Assembly (NCBI GenBank): GCA_019358875.1
Contig: JAHHIF010000006.1
Span: 151,682-215,681, forward strand
DNA: 64,000 nucleotides
Direction: 5' to 3'
DNA from: Symplocastrum torsivum CPER-KK1
GTDB lineage: Bacteria; Cyanobacteriota; Cyanobacteriia; Cyanobacteriales; Coleofasciculaceae
Shown here: one piece after another, positions 54,532-62,941 of the stretch
Layout of the letters: each line of letters begins with the position of its first letter
How positions within the stretch are numbered: the stretch's first letter is position 1
The notes under the pieces: generated by a model
Database searches by the model: none
What the model was told of the DNA's origin: nothing
Seen by the model: only the letters and a program-made list of their open reading frames with translations
Position numbers and translations under genes: made by a program

Positions 54532-55059
54532 CTAATCATAGAGTTTCTGCCGCTTTGCCATCGAGCTAAACTTCATACCACAGCGCTGACAACTACCCTC
54601 TTTCCACTCAAAAGGCAAGGGTATTTTCTCATCACAAGCAGGGCATCTCGATATCAGCCGCAGTCGGTGTTTCTCACAGCCTTCAGTTGATTGAAACTGC
54701 CACTCGATCCGGTGATAGGGAGCTTCACGGTAACATACAGCACATAGGCGAGTTGAGCGATGTACCATTGCCACACCATTTGGTGGACATAAGGCTTCAA
54801 GCTTGTTGACTTCTACACCAATTAGCTTGCTCATCGCCTCCAATTCTTTCTGAGTCGGACGTGGATTGAAGCGAAACTTCTCCCAGCGAGATAGAGCCGT
54901 ACCAATCCCTGCTGCCTTGCTCAAACTACTGGGAGTAGATACGCTGATAACTTCCTGACGGCGAAATCGTCCAAAGTAGTGGCTGATGCTTTCTCCTTCA
55001 AACGGCTCAAGATACCAGGGTGGATGTTGGGGGGCTTCCGTTTCCATAAACAACGACAC
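54532..55059 (-). CDS. tniQ: TniQ, target-adaptor of the CAST
   Basis: At 175 residues (GTG at 55059; ATG at 55047 possible) it is close to known V-K TniQ in size and sequence (EPFEGESISHYFGRFRR, then GIGTALSRWEKFRFNPRP). The zinc ribbons are CAVC (106-109), C128/H131, CPAC (139-142) and CQRC (157-160). It contacts Cas12k at the target and nucleates TnsC. It follows tnsC with only 2 bp between. Confidence 0.93.
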   Translation of the reverse strand: MSLFMETEAPQHPPWYLEPFEGESISHYFGRFRRQEVISVSTPSSLSKAAGIGTALSRWEKFRFNPRPTQKELEAMSKLIGVEVNKLEALCPPNGVAMVHRSTRLCAVCYREAPYHRIEWQFQSTEGCEKHRLRLISRCPACDEKIPLPFEWKEGSCQRCGMKFSSMAKRQKLYD

Positions 55060-55061
55060 AA

Positions 55062-55982
55062 TTAGGCTCTAAGCACAGACGCATCAATGGGTAGTCTTCT
55101 TGTTCCAAGAATCTGATTAAGACTAGACGAATTCAATTGAGTACCAGGATTCTCCAGCCTATAAACTGCGATTTTGCGAAGGCAGTCGTAAAGCGGTTCA
55201 GCTTGTCCACTACACTTCTCATAAAGAGAGTTACAGAATCCAGGAATGGATGCTAAATTGAGTTGCCGCTCCAAAGGCACAAGAACTTGCTCCTCCCAAC
55301 TGGCGACCAGTTGAACAGTCTCTTTCTTGGAGAAAGACACAAATTCATGACTATCCAGAAACGTATTGTAAATATCCGTATATCTTTTACTTTTGCGATC
55401 GAGAATCTCATCTAAGTACAATGAACCTGCCGGAATTACAGCAATCTTTGAACCGCGAACAATCTCAACCAGCTCATTAAAAGATTTGTAGGACAGATAA
55501 TGGGCGTTCCCGACAATGAGTAACTTAACACCAAACGCCTTGAGGGTTCCACCAGTGCGTGATCGCAAATCTCTCAAGGAACCGACTTCAGCCAGAGGAT
55601 GCCCCAAGGCTTTGAGTATTGACAGGAATAAGTCAGTTGGGGCACCGTATTGCTCGACTTTTGTATAGACAACTGGCATGGGAATGGCTTGCAAAACTCC
55701 CCGCCTTCTTGCCTCCTTCATTCGATAAAATTGACAAGTTTTCTGCAAATCCGCACCATTGAGTGCTTTGATATAGCCACTGCATCTAGTATCTCGTTGT
55801 ATGTCCAACCACTTGAACAGAGCTTCATCTCGTTGAACAGGGCAGTAGCTGTTGCTATTACGAATATGCTCAACTTCTGGTTGCTGTTCAGGTGATCGCT
55901 TAGAGTCAACAGTGCCCTTCGCTTGAGGCGATTGCTGTAATTGGTTATCGATTGGCTGTGAGGCTGGGTTAGGTTGTGCCAT
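55062..55982 (-). CDS. tnsC: TnsC-like AAA+ protein with degenerate Walker motifs
   Basis: The 306-residue frame aligns along its length with V-K TnsC (for example PMPVVYTKVEQYGAPTDLFL against PVVYIRPHQKCGPKDLFKKI). The usual Walker A GESRTGKT is here NGADLQKT (75-82): both glycines are replaced, the Lys and Thr kept. Walker B LIIDEAD is here LIVGNAH (155-161): both acidic residues are lost. The frame is intact and the region around is well conserved, so this looks derived rather than randomly decayed. It cannot hydrolyse ATP in the usual way. The N-terminal 45 residues are longer than usual. Confidence 0.85.
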   Translation of the reverse strand: MAQPNPASQPIDNQLQQSPQAKGTVDSKRSPEQQPEVEHIRNSNSYCPVQRDEALFKWLDIQRDTRCSGYIKALNGADLQKTCQFYRMKEARRRGVLQAIPMPVVYTKVEQYGAPTDLFLSILKALGHPLAEVGSLRDLRSRTGGTLKAFGVKLLIVGNAHYLSYKSFNELVEIVRGSKIAVIPAGSLYLDEILDRKSKRYTDIYNTFLDSHEFVSFSKKETVQLVASWEEQVLVPLERQLNLASIPGFCNSLYEKCSGQAEPLYDCLRKIAVYRLENPGTQLNSSSLNQILGTRRLPIDASVLRA

Positions 55983-55988
55983 CTCGAA

Positions 55989-57908
55989 TTACCAGTTCTC
56001 CTCCATCAGTTGATTCCAGTCGTAGGCAACAATCTTTGTTGGTGGGGTGTACTCGGTAGATGAGTCATCTAATGTCTCTACAGCTATGGGGTGAGTCTGT
56101 GCCACAGTTGATTGGGATGCTACTGGTGGGACTGGAGTATCACCAACAGTAGCATTTTGAGGAAATAGTTCAAGCACCTTGGATTGATTAGTCTGCTGCT
56201 CATGCCGTTTTTGAGCCTTCTTACGGCGCAGCCGCTTGGATTTACGCTTCTCCTCCACAAATTCATATAAGTCCAGACGCTCGTTCAAAATTGAACTATT
56301 GTTAATCTCCTTATCCTGCTCACATAATTTCTGCTTGCGCCACTTCAACTCCTCCAAAGACATCTGCTTTTCCTCCAAAGACATCTGCTTTTCTTTGGCA
56401 TCTCTAACAGGAACAACTCCAATAAACTCTCCGGGTTGACCGTCTTTTGGGCGAGTGTAGGCAAGAAGGATAAGGATATTACGTTGGTCGTATCTGATGG
56501 AAATCCGCTCACCCTGATAGTCCACTAAGCAATCCGCTCGGTAATTCAAGCACTCAAACTTGACACAACCATACTTTTCCACCTTACGATGAGCCACCTT
56601 CATCAAGCAGATGTCTAGCTCACGTTCATTTAGAACCTGTGGCTCTACCAGCAATCCTGAGTGCCATCGTTGAGTTCGCTTTTGGTTTGCCACCCTCGGA
56701 TAATCATGTTGGTTGTAGTGATCAACGAAGTACCTCACCAACCTCTTCTCTAACTCATCCAGTGTTAGAGAGGCGTGTTTCTCACAATTATCAGGACGCT
56801 TTGCAACCCTTGAGCCTGTATAACCGGGAAGCAGTGATAAAACTTCTTTGTTGATTTTGTCGAAAATCGACTCAATTAACCCACCTGCTGAGGGAAACGC
56901 CCTTAGACGGCGCTTGAAATCTAACTGCATTGAGATTTGTTTCAAGTGATTGCACTTGAACTCCTTAGCACGGTCAGTTACCCAATACTCAGGGATGCCG
57001 CAAACATTCCATTTTTCCTGGAGTTTGTAGTCTGGTTCATACTGCTTTGGCAGGATTGCATGACGCAACGCTAGACCCACCTCATGCGAACCTGCTGCTT
57101 TAAATCCCAGGTGAAAGCCTGCAATACAGCCAGAATAGCTGTCCATTATTAGCGTTATGTAGGGACGACCAATAACCTCTTCACCTTTATCGTCTAACTG
57201 AAAAATGACATTACCTTGGTCGTCAACCAGAAAGACATCAAGTTTCGTGTGGTCACACTGCCAAATTTGATTACTATGAGTGATTTCTAAGATACCTTCC
57301 GTGGTTTGGATGATTTGCCCTTCAGCCGGAGAACCCGGATGACGAACCTTCTTGTTTTTTTGAGCCAGATGAAAATTAATTACTTTGTAGACAGTCGGAT
57401 GGGATGGATATTTTCCCGCCACAAGGTCTTCTAATACCTCTGGGTAATCCTTGAAGCGCTCCGCATATTTTTTCTCTCGCAGTGCTTTTCCCTTGGATGC
57501 AAGAGCCATGAGATGCACATGAACTTGGTTGTGATTCATCCGAGAGCCATCTCGCTGCCCCCAGTTATGGGTGGCAATAATAAATTTGAACCACTGCTCG
57601 GAAATGCGAAACTGCCCTTTGTCCTTGCGACCAACCGCAAGAGTGGCAACTCCCTCTTCCTCTACTCTCTTTAGCATTATGCGAATCATTCGGGGAGTTC
57701 TGCCTAGTACCTCAGATGCTTTTTGAATAGCTTCCCTCCGGCTTTTTCTATTAGGGGCTTGGAGTACAGCGTCAATCAGGTCTATCTTTTGCTGAACCTC
57801 TGGAGTCATCTCATTTAGGAGAGTGAGTGACAATGCTTGCTGTCCCTGTAAATGTTCTGCCTCTTGGCTGAAAGAGCTGTTTCCCAACACCGTATCCCCT
57901 GTAGACAT
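55989..57908 (-). CDS. tnsB: TnsB-like DDE transposase
   Basis: I set the start at 57908 (MSTGDTVLGN) since GGAGG lies 7 bases before it; a frame upstream has no ribosome site. The 639 residues have DNA-binding helix-turn-helix parts (about 40-150) and an RNase-H fold. Asp 219 is in WQCDHTKLDV, Asp 312 in WVTDRAKEF and Glu 346 in GGLIESIF. The DDE triad is complete, but neighbouring conserved residues differ from the ShCAST sequence as I recall it (TDGGKDF is TDRAKEF; PSEGGVVER is PSAGGLIES). It binds the ends and joins them to the target. tnsA is absent, so cointegrates are expected. Confidence 0.92.
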   Translation of the reverse strand: MSTGDTVLGNSSFSQEAEHLQGQQALSLTLLNEMTPEVQQKIDLIDAVLQAPNRKSRREAIQKASEVLGRTPRMIRIMLKRVEEEGVATLAVGRKDKGQFRISEQWFKFIIATHNWGQRDGSRMNHNQVHVHLMALASKGKALREKKYAERFKDYPEVLEDLVAGKYPSHPTVYKVINFHLAQKNKKVRHPGSPAEGQIIQTTEGILEITHSNQIWQCDHTKLDVFLVDDQGNVIFQLDDKGEEVIGRPYITLIMDSYSGCIAGFHLGFKAAGSHEVGLALRHAILPKQYEPDYKLQEKWNVCGIPEYWVTDRAKEFKCNHLKQISMQLDFKRRLRAFPSAGGLIESIFDKINKEVLSLLPGYTGSRVAKRPDNCEKHASLTLDELEKRLVRYFVDHYNQHDYPRVANQKRTQRWHSGLLVEPQVLNERELDICLMKVAHRKVEKYGCVKFECLNYRADCLVDYQGERISIRYDQRNILILLAYTRPKDGQPGEFIGVVPVRDAKEKQMSLEEKQMSLEELKWRKQKLCEQDKEINNSSILNERLDLYEFVEEKRKSKRLRRKKAQKRHEQQTNQSKVLELFPQNATVGDTPVPPVASQSTVAQTHPIAVETLDDSSTEYTPPTKIVAYDWNQLMEENW

Positions 57909-57945
57909 AGTGAGCCTCCAACAACTGCTCAAAAAAGTGAAGCCT

Positions 57946-58139
57946 TTCACTTTAAAGAATATTACGGTATTTAAAAATTTTGGAAGTAATTTGATTTAAA
58001 TTTAGGCTCAGGGGTATTGGTAATAAAAAAAGGCTGAAAACTCTATCAGAAAAGGGTTTCAGCCATTTTTAAGATTTAACATAAAAAGGGAAATTAATTC
58101 TTTAAAGTGGAAAATAATAATTTAATGGACAGTTGTACA
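57946..58139. repeat. CAST right end
   Basis: The terminus ends AATGGACAGTTGTACA at 58139 (read outward TGTACAACTGTCCATT). An inner repeat GGGAAATTAATTCTTTAAAG lies at 58088-58107, the inverse of the left-end repeat. A further related motif CTTTAAAGAATATTAC lies near 57948, at the tnsB start, suggesting possible autoregulation by TnsB binding. Confidence 0.85.
58032..58070. terminator. Hairpin inside the right end (GGCTGAAA..TTTCAGCC)
   Basis: GGCTGAAA (58032-58039) pairs with TTTCAGCC (58057-58064) and is followed by ATTTTT; an A run precedes it, so it may terminate in both directions. It would insulate tnsB from outside transcription. Confidence 0.75.
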
Positions 58140-58241
58140 AGCAATGTTGCTTCTGCCTTCTTGCTCTAGGACTAGCGGTTTTTCCGGATTAGGTAAGGGT
58201 AGTGTCGGATAAAGAAGAACTAGATGCACCCTTGATCGACC

Positions 58242-58268
58242 CCCTCAGTTTCCCACTGAGGGTTTTTT
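58242..58268 (+). terminator. Intrinsic terminator beyond the CAST
   Basis: CCCTCAGT (58242-58249) pairs with ACTGAGGG (58255-58262), followed by six T. Nothing on the plus strand precedes it except the transposon. Before insertion it would have lain about 100 bp after the tRNA-Phe gene, so it probably was its terminator. Confidence 0.85.
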
Positions 58269-58350
58269 ATTGTTGTTTGTGGCGATCGCAAATCCTACAA
58301 GGTTGCGTTCAAATATGTAAATCAGGCTCAACCAACAAGGCAAGCCGCGA

Positions 58351-58758
58351 TCACTCAGTATCATCGACATAGAACGTCACTGACATGAAGGGGGCAGTGA
58401 AGATGAAATAGATTACCCCAGCTCCCAGAAGTGTTACGGCAATACTGAAGAGTACTATCCAACGGCTTGTGGGTTCATAGGTGTCTTCGTCGATCGCATT
58501 CCTAATCGAGAAGTAATGTAGGGTTGAGAGCAATACCGTCATCAGACCTACCACTGTGAAGAATAAACCCAACTTCCAGCCATTACCCGGACGAGGCAGT
58601 TGGGGAATTTGAAAGTAACGTAGACGCACAATGACGACACCGAAACCCATAAGCGAGATCGCACTACGCATCCAGGCTAAGTAGGTGCGCTCATTGGCTA
58701 GATGATCTCGCACCCGCGACGAATTCTGTCGCCCTTGTTTATTTGTCTGACTCACCAC
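58351..58758 (-). CDS. DUF202/YidH-family membrane protein
   Basis: The 135 residues begin with the family's RVRDHLANERTYLAWMRSAI motif and have three membrane helices (about 30-48, 60-80, 100-125). The role is unknown. It lies next to the CAST right end and is presumably chromosomal. A Crp/Fnr gene lies 48 bp upstream in the same direction. Confidence 0.88.
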   Translation of the reverse strand: MVSQTNKQGRQNSSRVRDHLANERTYLAWMRSAISLMGFGVVIVRLRYFQIPQLPRPGNGWKLGLFFTVVGLMTVLLSTLHYFSIRNAIDEDTYEPTSRWIVLFSIAVTLLGAGVIYFIFTAPFMSVTFYVDDTE

Positions 58759-58806
58759 TCACCCTCTGTACCATCCAACGTATCTTTAGTAATGGGTTGT
58801 ACTCGC

Positions 58807-59406
58807 TTAAATTTCGTAATGCCAGAACGGCGACTTGTCATGCAGAACAATAAACTTGCGCGGGAGACGCTCAATAATGCCTTGGTTCTCAAAATCCTTG
58901 AGAAGTCGCGTCACCGTCACTCTAGTCGTCCCAATGATTTCAGAAAGTTCTTGATGAGTTAAACGTAGCTCTATCCGTTGTCCTCTCTCGACTTCCTGAC
59001 CAAACTTGTTTGCCAGCCAAATCAATAATCGCAAGAGCGAAGTTTCAACTGAGCGGCAATGCAAAATCTCCAAAAACTCTTGAAATTGCTGAATGTGTTT
59101 GATTAGAGCATCATTGACCTGATACCACCTATCAACAGGCAGTAAGGTTGCCTCTACAGCAGTAAGGCATTCAATTTGATAAGGGTCAGCCTTTGATAGC
59201 ACCCGCGATACAACATCCCCTGCCCCCCACAAACCCAGCGTCACATTTGTTCCATCTTCCAGCCAAGTTGAAGTGCGAACCACTCCACTCTCAATTTGCC
59301 AGAGATAATCCCGCCCCAAGGGTAGTAGAGAGCGACGCGGAAATTGACTGTGTTTAATCTCAATAGTCCCTGTCGATAAGTACCTATAAGCCGTCATTTC
59401 ACTCAT
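58807..59406 (-). CDS. Crp/Fnr-family transcription regulator
   Basis: The 199 residues have a short cyclic-nucleotide-binding-type barrel (GVVRTSTWLEDGTNVTLGLW) and a C-terminal winged helix (LTHQELSEIIGTTRVTVTRL, then LKDFENQG). The residues that bind cAMP in Crp are not all present, so it may sense another signal, as in the NtcA-like group. It lacks the Cys cluster of Fnr. It may control the DUF202 gene or the divergent PhnD-like gene. Confidence 0.88.
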   Translation of the reverse strand: MSEMTAYRYLSTGTIEIKHSQFPRRSLLPLGRDYLWQIESGVVRTSTWLEDGTNVTLGLWGAGDVVSRVLSKADPYQIECLTAVEATLLPVDRWYQVNDALIKHIQQFQEFLEILHCRSVETSLLRLLIWLANKFGQEVERGQRIELRLTHQELSEIIGTTRVTVTRLLKDFENQGIIERLPRKFIVLHDKSPFWHYEI

Positions 59407-59652
59407 CCTGATTGTGAAAAACCCTTCACCGCATCAAATCCCTATTAGTCGTCAAAGATGGGTTGAAGGAATTTTACCAGTAAAATACTTTATCTCGATA
59501 GGGAAAGTGTAGTTTAAGATAGAAAAGCTAAGAATTCTATTGGTTGCTGACTGTTCCGGAAGTCTCGTTAACCATTGACGGCAGCGCCGCGTTTCTGAAC
59601 AGACTCCTGTGCAGGCTGGGCTTTAAGCCACCTTATTGTTAGTCGTGTCTCA

Positions 59653-60465
59653 ATGAACCAACCCAACAAACTCAAGCTAGTCTCCTATCTTGCTCCGAAT
59701 ATGTTTGGATTCTATGAGGCAGTCGGAGCCTACTTGAGCCGTGTTTTCGATGTAAAAATACAGCTAGAGCAGAGTCAGTATGACCCTCTCGAAGACCCGA
59801 TACTGCTAAATGATCAACTCGATCTTGCCTTTATCTGTGGCTTGCCGTTTGCACGACATCACCAAGCTAGCAGCCACCAACTGCAAGCGCTAGTTGCGCC
59901 AGTAATGCAAGCAACACGCTATCAAAACCGCCCTGTTTACTTCTCCGATATCATCGTCAAGGTTGATAGTGATGTGATGAGCTTTGATGACTTAGCGGGA
60001 AAAACCTTTAGCTACAATGACTTGGGGTCGAATAGTGGTTACAACTTAGTACGCCAACGACTAATTCAGGCTAGCTATCCTAGTCACTTTTTTGGCAATC
60101 TTATCCCTTCCGGCTCACATCAGCGATCAATTAGACTAGTAATCGAAGGACTAGCTGATTGCGCTGCAATTGATAGCACTGTTTTAGAGCAGGAACTCCG
60201 CGATTTTCCTGAATTGTCTCATCATTTACGGGTAATTGATTCAATTGGTCCCTGCCTCGTGCCACCTGTCGTAGTAGCACAGCACCTTGGTCAAGCCTTC
60301 AGGGATTCGTTAGAGTCAGCATTAATCCAGGCGGATACAGAACTCCAATCCGCAATGAAGCGATCGCAGATACAGCGCTATGTTCCTGTAAAGTCTGAAG
60401 ATTATGCTCCCCTTGGCAGAATGTACGATGCAGCTCTCCAAAGAGGTTATGAACGAATCGGCTGA
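59653..60465 (+). CDS. PhnD-like phosphate/phosphonate-type substrate-binding protein
   Basis: The 270 residues show the periplasmic-binding fold of the PhnD type: YLAPNMFGFYEAVGAYLSRV, LDLAFICGLPFARH, SFDDLAGKTFSYNDLGSNSG and a C-terminal PPVVVAQHLG. No signal peptide is visible, so it may act in the cytoplasm or be a sensor. No ABC permease or ATPase gene is adjacent. Confidence 0.82.
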   Translation: MNQPNKLKLVSYLAPNMFGFYEAVGAYLSRVFDVKIQLEQSQYDPLEDPILLNDQLDLAFICGLPFARHHQASSHQLQALVAPVMQATRYQNRPVYFSDIIVKVDSDVMSFDDLAGKTFSYNDLGSNSGYNLVRQRLIQASYPSHFFGNLIPSGSHQRSIRLVIEGLADCAAIDSTVLEQELRDFPELSHHLRVIDSIGPCLVPPVVVAQHLGQAFRDSLESALIQADTELQSAMKRSQIQRYVPVKSEDYAPLGRMYDAALQRGYERIG

Positions 60466-60787
60466 AACGATGGGTAGTAAGCGTTCTTCGAGCAAGATTT
60501 TCTTTCTATAACTCAAAGCCTATAGTTCTCTTCACAATATGGCGAAATTCTGATCGACACCTCTTTAGTACAGTACCTTGGAAGTTAAGGTTTATTTCTT
60601 CGTCCTACGGTGGGTGTATGTTGAGACCAATTGCCGTAATATCAAATCTAATTAATTACCATTCCAGCTTAGTTCAAGCTGCCGATTCAACTTGGCGACT
60701 GTTGGGAAGGATATAGAGTATCACACTTTGAAGCGTAAAAAGCGAGTTAGAAATTAACGTCTACTCTTAGTAGGAGGAATAATCCAT
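60466..60787. other. Gene-free gap of 322 bp
   Basis: I see no frame of quality. The strong AGGAGG at 60772-60777 is the ribosome site of the next gene. Nothing else was identified. Confidence 0.4.
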
Positions 60788-61183
60788 ATGTCTTTGTTTT
60801 TCGTCGTTTCAGTAGCTATTTTAATAATATCTGCCTATATTTTTAAACATTCAGCAGATGAACTTTCCTATCTGGCGGCGGCGATTTCAGGGGTTAGCTT
60901 ACTGATAAGTTTGATCTTAGCACCCTGGTCAATTCAGTTATTGCTTTTAATAGTTGTCCTGTTAAGCAATAGACAACAAGCACTGCCTTCTGATTATCTA
61001 GTTGAACCTCAAGAAGAGGAAAAAGCTAAACTAACTTATCGTGGTGTCAGCTATGAACCTACTCCTCCTCCAGTGGATGTAACTGAGGCTGAGATGACAG
61101 GAAAATATCGAGGTCAGTTCTGGAAAACTCGCAACTTAGTAAAAACATCTGAGACTCAACCGTCCTCAACTCCAAGCGATTAG
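60788..61183 (+). CDS. DUF4278-type small membrane protein
   Basis: The 131 residues have two membrane helices (about 3-20 and 28-60) and a soluble tail with LTYRGVSYEPTPPPVDVTEA and GKYRGQFWKTRN, the cyanobacterial DUF4278 motif (YRG...Y). AGGAGG lies 10 bases before ATG. The function is unknown. Confidence 0.82.
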   Translation: MSLFFVVSVAILIISAYIFKHSADELSYLAAAISGVSLLISLILAPWSIQLLLLIVVLLSNRQQALPSDYLVEPQEEEKAKLTYRGVSYEPTPPPVDVTEAEMTGKYRGQFWKTRNLVKTSETQPSSTPSD

Positions 61184-61267
61184 TGGCTAGCGTTGGTCGT
61201 TAGTAGTGAACTGCCCTGGAGCCTCCTACTCTTCTGCCTTCTTGCACTAGATCTTAATTTAGGCTGA

Positions 61268-62617
61268 TTAAACTGCTTGCCGCATTATCTCGATGCTGAA
61301 CCCTGGTTTGTGAGACTTCACAGTTAATCCACGCTGAATTGAGGGAACATAGCGACGGGAGGTGAAACGCTTTTCCAAAAGATAGAGTGCTTCACGATTC
61401 TGTTCAGCACGTAACCATGCATCAAGATACACTTGTTCAAATAAATCCCGTTGGGCGTGACTGCCGCCAATCTCATGTAGACGCAGCAACGTTGGTCTGA
61501 GGTAAGCGATCGCATTTTCCCATTCTTGCTTTGCATAAGCGACTATTCCTTGAGCCGCTGGCACCACAACCTCAGCCCAAGTTTTTTGAACATAGGACTT
61601 CACGTTCTCTGCATGAGCTTGCATACTCAACAGCATTTCGTTCACGAGTTCCGTTTGAGATGCTCGTGCTAGGGCGTAAACGTAATGTAAATCTTGGAAA
61701 GGGAGGGAATGTTCATGGATTCTAGCGGTGAGATAAGGTACAAGTTCCTCCCAACGCTTGCCAATATCTACTCCTCTCAACTCTAGCCGCAGCAGTATCT
61801 GAATTGAACCAATTTGGTCTTTAGGAGATTCTTTCCAGGCACGGCCCCAGATGTGGCTATCGTAAAGTTCCAGCACTTTTGGAAAATTTTCCTGTTCTAG
61901 GTAGTAAAGGGCGATATGCCACCAGTTATGCGTGTACAGCATTGAATTACAGTTTTCCCACGTCTGTGAAAGGCTCTCCATCCAGGCAATCCCTTCCTCC
62001 AGCCGTCCCTGAGTTTCCATAACATGAGCTACAGCATGGTGCGCCCACGGGTCATTCCGATTCATTTGGGTTGCCCGTCGTCCGGCTTCTTCTGCTTCAC
62101 TGAGATGATGGCACTGTTCTAAACCGAAGGCAATCATGCCGTGTAGGTAGTGATTTTCGCGATTCGCAGATAAAACGTTTTGAGCAATTTGCAGCAAGCT
62201 TTCTTTATTGCCAAGGTAGAAGTAATGGTACTGAGCCATCTGGACGGCAACTAAGTCACGAGGAAAGGCAAAAGCGATCGCTTCGAGGTGGGCAATTGCT
62301 TGATCAACTCTACCTGTTGCCCAAGCAACAACCGCTGAGATATATAACTTTTCCCGCTCAGTGGCAGAAGCTTGGTAGGTTTTTGCCGCGTTGAGATAAG
62401 GCACAGCTTGACGACGAGACTCTGCACTTTCATGGGAGAGGTAAAACGCAGCCGCATGAGCATTTGCAATCGCACAGGTTGGGTCTGCCTCAATTCCTTG
62501 GAAAATAGCTACTGCATCCTTACCATAAGCTAGCGTCTGGTCAGCGTAACGATTAATTGCTGCGATCGCTTCTGGTGAATCGGTTGAAACATCTAGCCCT
62601 TGCGAGTCTTGTAACAT
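61268..62617 (-). CDS. Tetratricopeptide-repeat protein
   Basis: The 449 residues are all helical with repeated TPR-like units (for example AIAHLEAIAFAFPRDLVAVQ and NDPWAHHAVAHVMETQGRLE). This resembles TTC38-type proteins (LDAWLRAEQNREALYLLEKR at the end). It is probably a scaffold. No signal peptide or enzyme motif is visible. Confidence 0.82.
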   Translation of the reverse strand: MLQDSQGLDVSTDSPEAIAAINRYADQTLAYGKDAVAIFQGIEADPTCAIANAHAAAFYLSHESAESRRQAVPYLNAAKTYQASATEREKLYISAVVAWATGRVDQAIAHLEAIAFAFPRDLVAVQMAQYHYFYLGNKESLLQIAQNVLSANRENHYLHGMIAFGLEQCHHLSEAEEAGRRATQMNRNDPWAHHAVAHVMETQGRLEEGIAWMESLSQTWENCNSMLYTHNWWHIALYYLEQENFPKVLELYDSHIWGRAWKESPKDQIGSIQILLRLELRGVDIGKRWEELVPYLTARIHEHSLPFQDLHYVYALARASQTELVNEMLLSMQAHAENVKSYVQKTWAEVVVPAAQGIVAYAKQEWENAIAYLRPTLLRLHEIGGSHAQRDLFEQVYLDAWLRAEQNREALYLLEKRFTSRRYVPSIQRGLTVKSHKPGFSIEIMRQAV

Positions 62618-62941
62618 GTTGTCTCCCTCAGATTGATTTGCTGTGCGCTCAATTATGACGATTGGCTGGAGTTACCTTCAATCTACTGTAACTTGATAGA
62701 GTTACTGTACTTACTGAAAGTATTGCACAGCCCTAAACCAACGGCAAGCGCTGGCAAGGTAGAAGTGGTTAGAGTATCCGGTAGGAGAGTGGCAATAAAC
62801 GATTAGATATCCGAGCCTCTTACCGCATAAGGCTGATAAAAGATAACTGTAGGTTAATAGCTGAGAAACTACAGCAACCTACAAGTGAGATACTATCGTT
62901 GAACTTACAAAAAAATCGCTCAAACCAACAGCATCAACCCT
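62618..62941. other. Gene-free gap of 324 bp between divergent genes
   Basis: The gap must hold the promoters of the TPR gene (left) and the peptidase gene (right). No operator or repeat was identified. Confidence 0.4.

Larger units (their letters stand above)
36637..58139 (-). mobile_element. Type V-K CRISPR-associated transposon (CAST), about 21.5 kb
   Basis: The ends are TGT...ACA with shared inner sequences: TGTCCATTAAAT at the left end (36646-36657) matches the reverse complement at the right end, and both have a TTTAAAGAATTA(a/g)TTTCCC motif about 34 bases in. Inside are tnsB, tnsC, tniQ, cas12k, tracrRNA, a CRISPR array and a homing crRNA; no tnsA is found. This is the V-K layout, target tRNA - left end - CRISPR/cas12k - cargo - tniQ/C/B - right end. 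The flanks are GCATA (left) and AGCAA (right), so no clean 5-bp duplication is visible. The strand is given for cas12k and the transposase genes. Confidence 0.95.
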
